In this document: positions 63,091 through 64,000 of the stretch, in pieces
Position numbering within the stretch: the first letter of the stretch is position 1
Layout: each line of letters starts with the position of its first letter
Assembly: GCA_944392605.1 (NCBI GenBank)
Contig: CALXXE010000001.1
Span: 1-64,000, forward strand
Reading direction: 5' to 3'
DNA length: 64,000 nt
Source of the DNA: an uncultured Clostridia bacterium
Lineage (GTDB): Bacteria > Bacillota > Clostridia > TANB77 > CAG-508
Notes under the pieces: model-generated
The model's database searches: none
Told to the model about the DNA's origin: nothing
The model's input: only the letters and a program-made list of their open reading frames with translations
Position numbers and translations under genes: made by a program

Positions 63091-63429
63091 CTACACTTTT
63101 CTCCAGAACCAATCCAAGCTATTGTCAAGACTCTTCTTTCCTAAAGCTTTTGTCTCTATATCATCTACCCATAAATATGAGAAGAATGAAATAAATACAA
63201 ATATAAAGTCTATAACAATACATCTTGATAATGTCGTTATCATATATCTATATTCTTCAGATAAAGTAGCGACTTGTGCTACATGCATAACTAGTACTAC
63301 AAGATATGCAAACAATAAAACTGCTGCTATCATACTTTTTTTAACCTCTTGAGCTAAAAATATTAATAATACAGTTGCTGCAAGCATTAATAATAATGTT
63401 AGTGGGTTTGATATATCGAATATAAACAT
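63091..63429 (-). CDS. Small membrane protein of unknown function
   Basis: 112 residues with about three or four TM helices (9-25, 31-52, 67-88) and a cytoplasmic tail (WVDDIETKALGKKSLDNSLDWFWRKV). GGAGGGGAG precedes the ATG. Family not recognised. It stands between glmM and spoIIP. Confidence 0.55.
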   Translation of the reverse strand: MFIFDISNPLTLLLMLAATVLLIFLAQEVKKSMIAAVLLFAYLVVLVMHVAQVATLSEEYRYMITTLSRCIVIDFIFVFISFFSYLWVDDIETKALGKKSLDNSLDWFWRKV

Positions 63430-63535
63430 TTTCTCCCCTCCGTTTTCTTTAGTTTATTTATTTTAATATAACATTAAAAATTACATTAATCAACATTTTT
63501 ACATTATTTTTATATTACATTTTGGTTACAAAGGT

Positions 63536-64000
63536 TTACTTTAATTTTTTTTCTATTAAGTTTGCTATTTCTTGTGCTTTTTTAGTTATATATTCTTGGT
63601 CTTCTCCTTCTATCATAACCCTTACTAATGGTTCTGTTCCTGAGGCCCTGATTAATACTCTTCCATTTCCCGCAAATTCTTTTTCTAATTTTTCTATTGC
63701 TTCTTTTATTTCTTCATCCTTATCATAATCATATTTTTTATTAGCATTTACTTTTGCATTTATTAATATTTGTGGATATAATTTTACAATGCTTGCAAGT
63801 TCTGAAGCTTTCTTTCCTTCTTCTAATATTGATTTTATTAACATTAGAGAAGTTAATATTCCATCTCCTGTTGGATTATAATCAAGTAAAATTACATGTC
63901 CTGATTGTTCTCCACCTAAATTAAATCCATCTTTTAACATTTCTTCTAGAACATATCTGTCTCCAACTTTTGTTTGTAATAATTCCATTCCATTATCTCT
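63536..64000 (-). CDS. glmM: Phosphoglucosamine mutase, C-terminal part (cut by window edge)
   Basis: 155 visible residues reach the window end; the frame continues beyond 64000. Visible: GDRYVLEEMLKDGFNLGGEQSGHVILLDYNPTGDG (sugar-binding loop), and the phosphate-binding GRVLIRASGTEPLVRVMIEGED. GlmM makes glucosamine 1-phosphate for UDP-GlcNAc and peptidoglycan. The catalytic serine and metal loop are off the window. Confidence 0.93.
   Translation of the reverse strand, partial: RDNGMELLQTKVGDRYVLEEMLKDGFNLGGEQSGHVILLDYNPTGDGILTSLMLIKSILEEGKKASELASIVKLYPQILINAKVNANKKYDYDKDEEIKEAIEKLEKEFAGNGRVLIRASGTEPLVRVMIEGEDQEYITKKAQEIANLIEKKLK

Noticed and set aside
1..64000. CRISPR array, prophage, integrated element or IS transposase
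   Set aside because: No regularly spaced direct repeats, no integrase/transposase/structural phage genes and no tRNA attachment site were seen.

Overview
The window is AT-rich (about 27% G+C in the stretches counted) and dense with genes, nearly all on the minus strand. It looks like the chromosome of a spore-forming Clostridia member: it carries spoIIP, a tyrosine T-box leader in front of tyrS, a class A RNase P RNA, a BlaI/M56 system, a BclA-like protein and many short single-TM extracytoplasmic proteins. I see no phage, IS transposase, CRISPR array, tRNA or rRNA. The species cannot be named from the sequence alone.

Layout. 1-9.2 kb: HxlR regulator, BclA-like jelly-roll protein, YxeA protein, long-chain acyl-CoA ligase, then small envelope proteins, P-loop kinase-like and CDF transporter genes. 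9.3-14.1 kb: a MacB-type ABC module with divergent TetR regulator whose large FtsX permease is broken by an in-frame stop and a frameshift. 14.2-20.9 kb: membrane XRE regulator, VanZ, ferredoxin, small kinase, YjbR protein behind a Nudix remnant, TVP38 and CmpB-like membrane proteins, GNAT, then tyrS with a T-box and an unlisted 32-codon ORF. 20.9-31.2 kb: an ECF sigma factor fused to a large extracytoplasmic domain, flavodoxin, PPC protein, hydrolases, YbaK, DUF3592, PHP phosphoesterase, RhuM-Doc fusion and a P-type ATPase. 31.3-35.2 kb: a MerR-controlled run (CMD-cupin, YgjV, isochorismatase-like, HAD, MerR, DUF362). 35.3-39.4 kb: a glycolipid module (epimerase, GT8-MGDG-synthase fusion, PlsC). 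39.5-48.1 kb: ABC-F ATPase and a BlaI - M56 sensor protease - GH25 lysozyme - MecA-type PBP cell-wall cluster. 48.1-53.4 kb: hydrolases, RNase P RNA flanked by two higher-G+C orphan genes, dtd. 53.5-64 kb: housekeeping lipid and sugar genes (gpsA, plsY, der, pyk, acyl-ACP thioesterase, pgi), spoIIP and the C-terminal part of glmM.

How the genes work together. Phospholipid synthesis is well represented (plsY, gpsA, PlsC, acyl-ACP thioesterase, acyl-CoA ligase), and the epimerase/GT fusion/PlsC operon probably makes glycosyl-diacylglycerols. BlaI boxes overlapping the -10 of blaI, together with the M56 protease, suggest wall-stress induction of the lysozyme and possibly the PBP. Two MerR-type promoters with 19-bp spacers, one before the flavodoxin and one before the CMD-cupin run that contains merR, suggest one small thiol/aldehyde or redox regulon.

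Two repeat families stand out. Four minus-strand genes end in a double hairpin with a shared CCCC-TTT(T)-ATT linker (conserved upstream stem in three). Five GTCCC-bounded short palindromic elements lie mostly within a few bases of stop codons. Several gene starts were moved downstream of the longest possible ORF because the ribosome-binding site lies inside that ORF.
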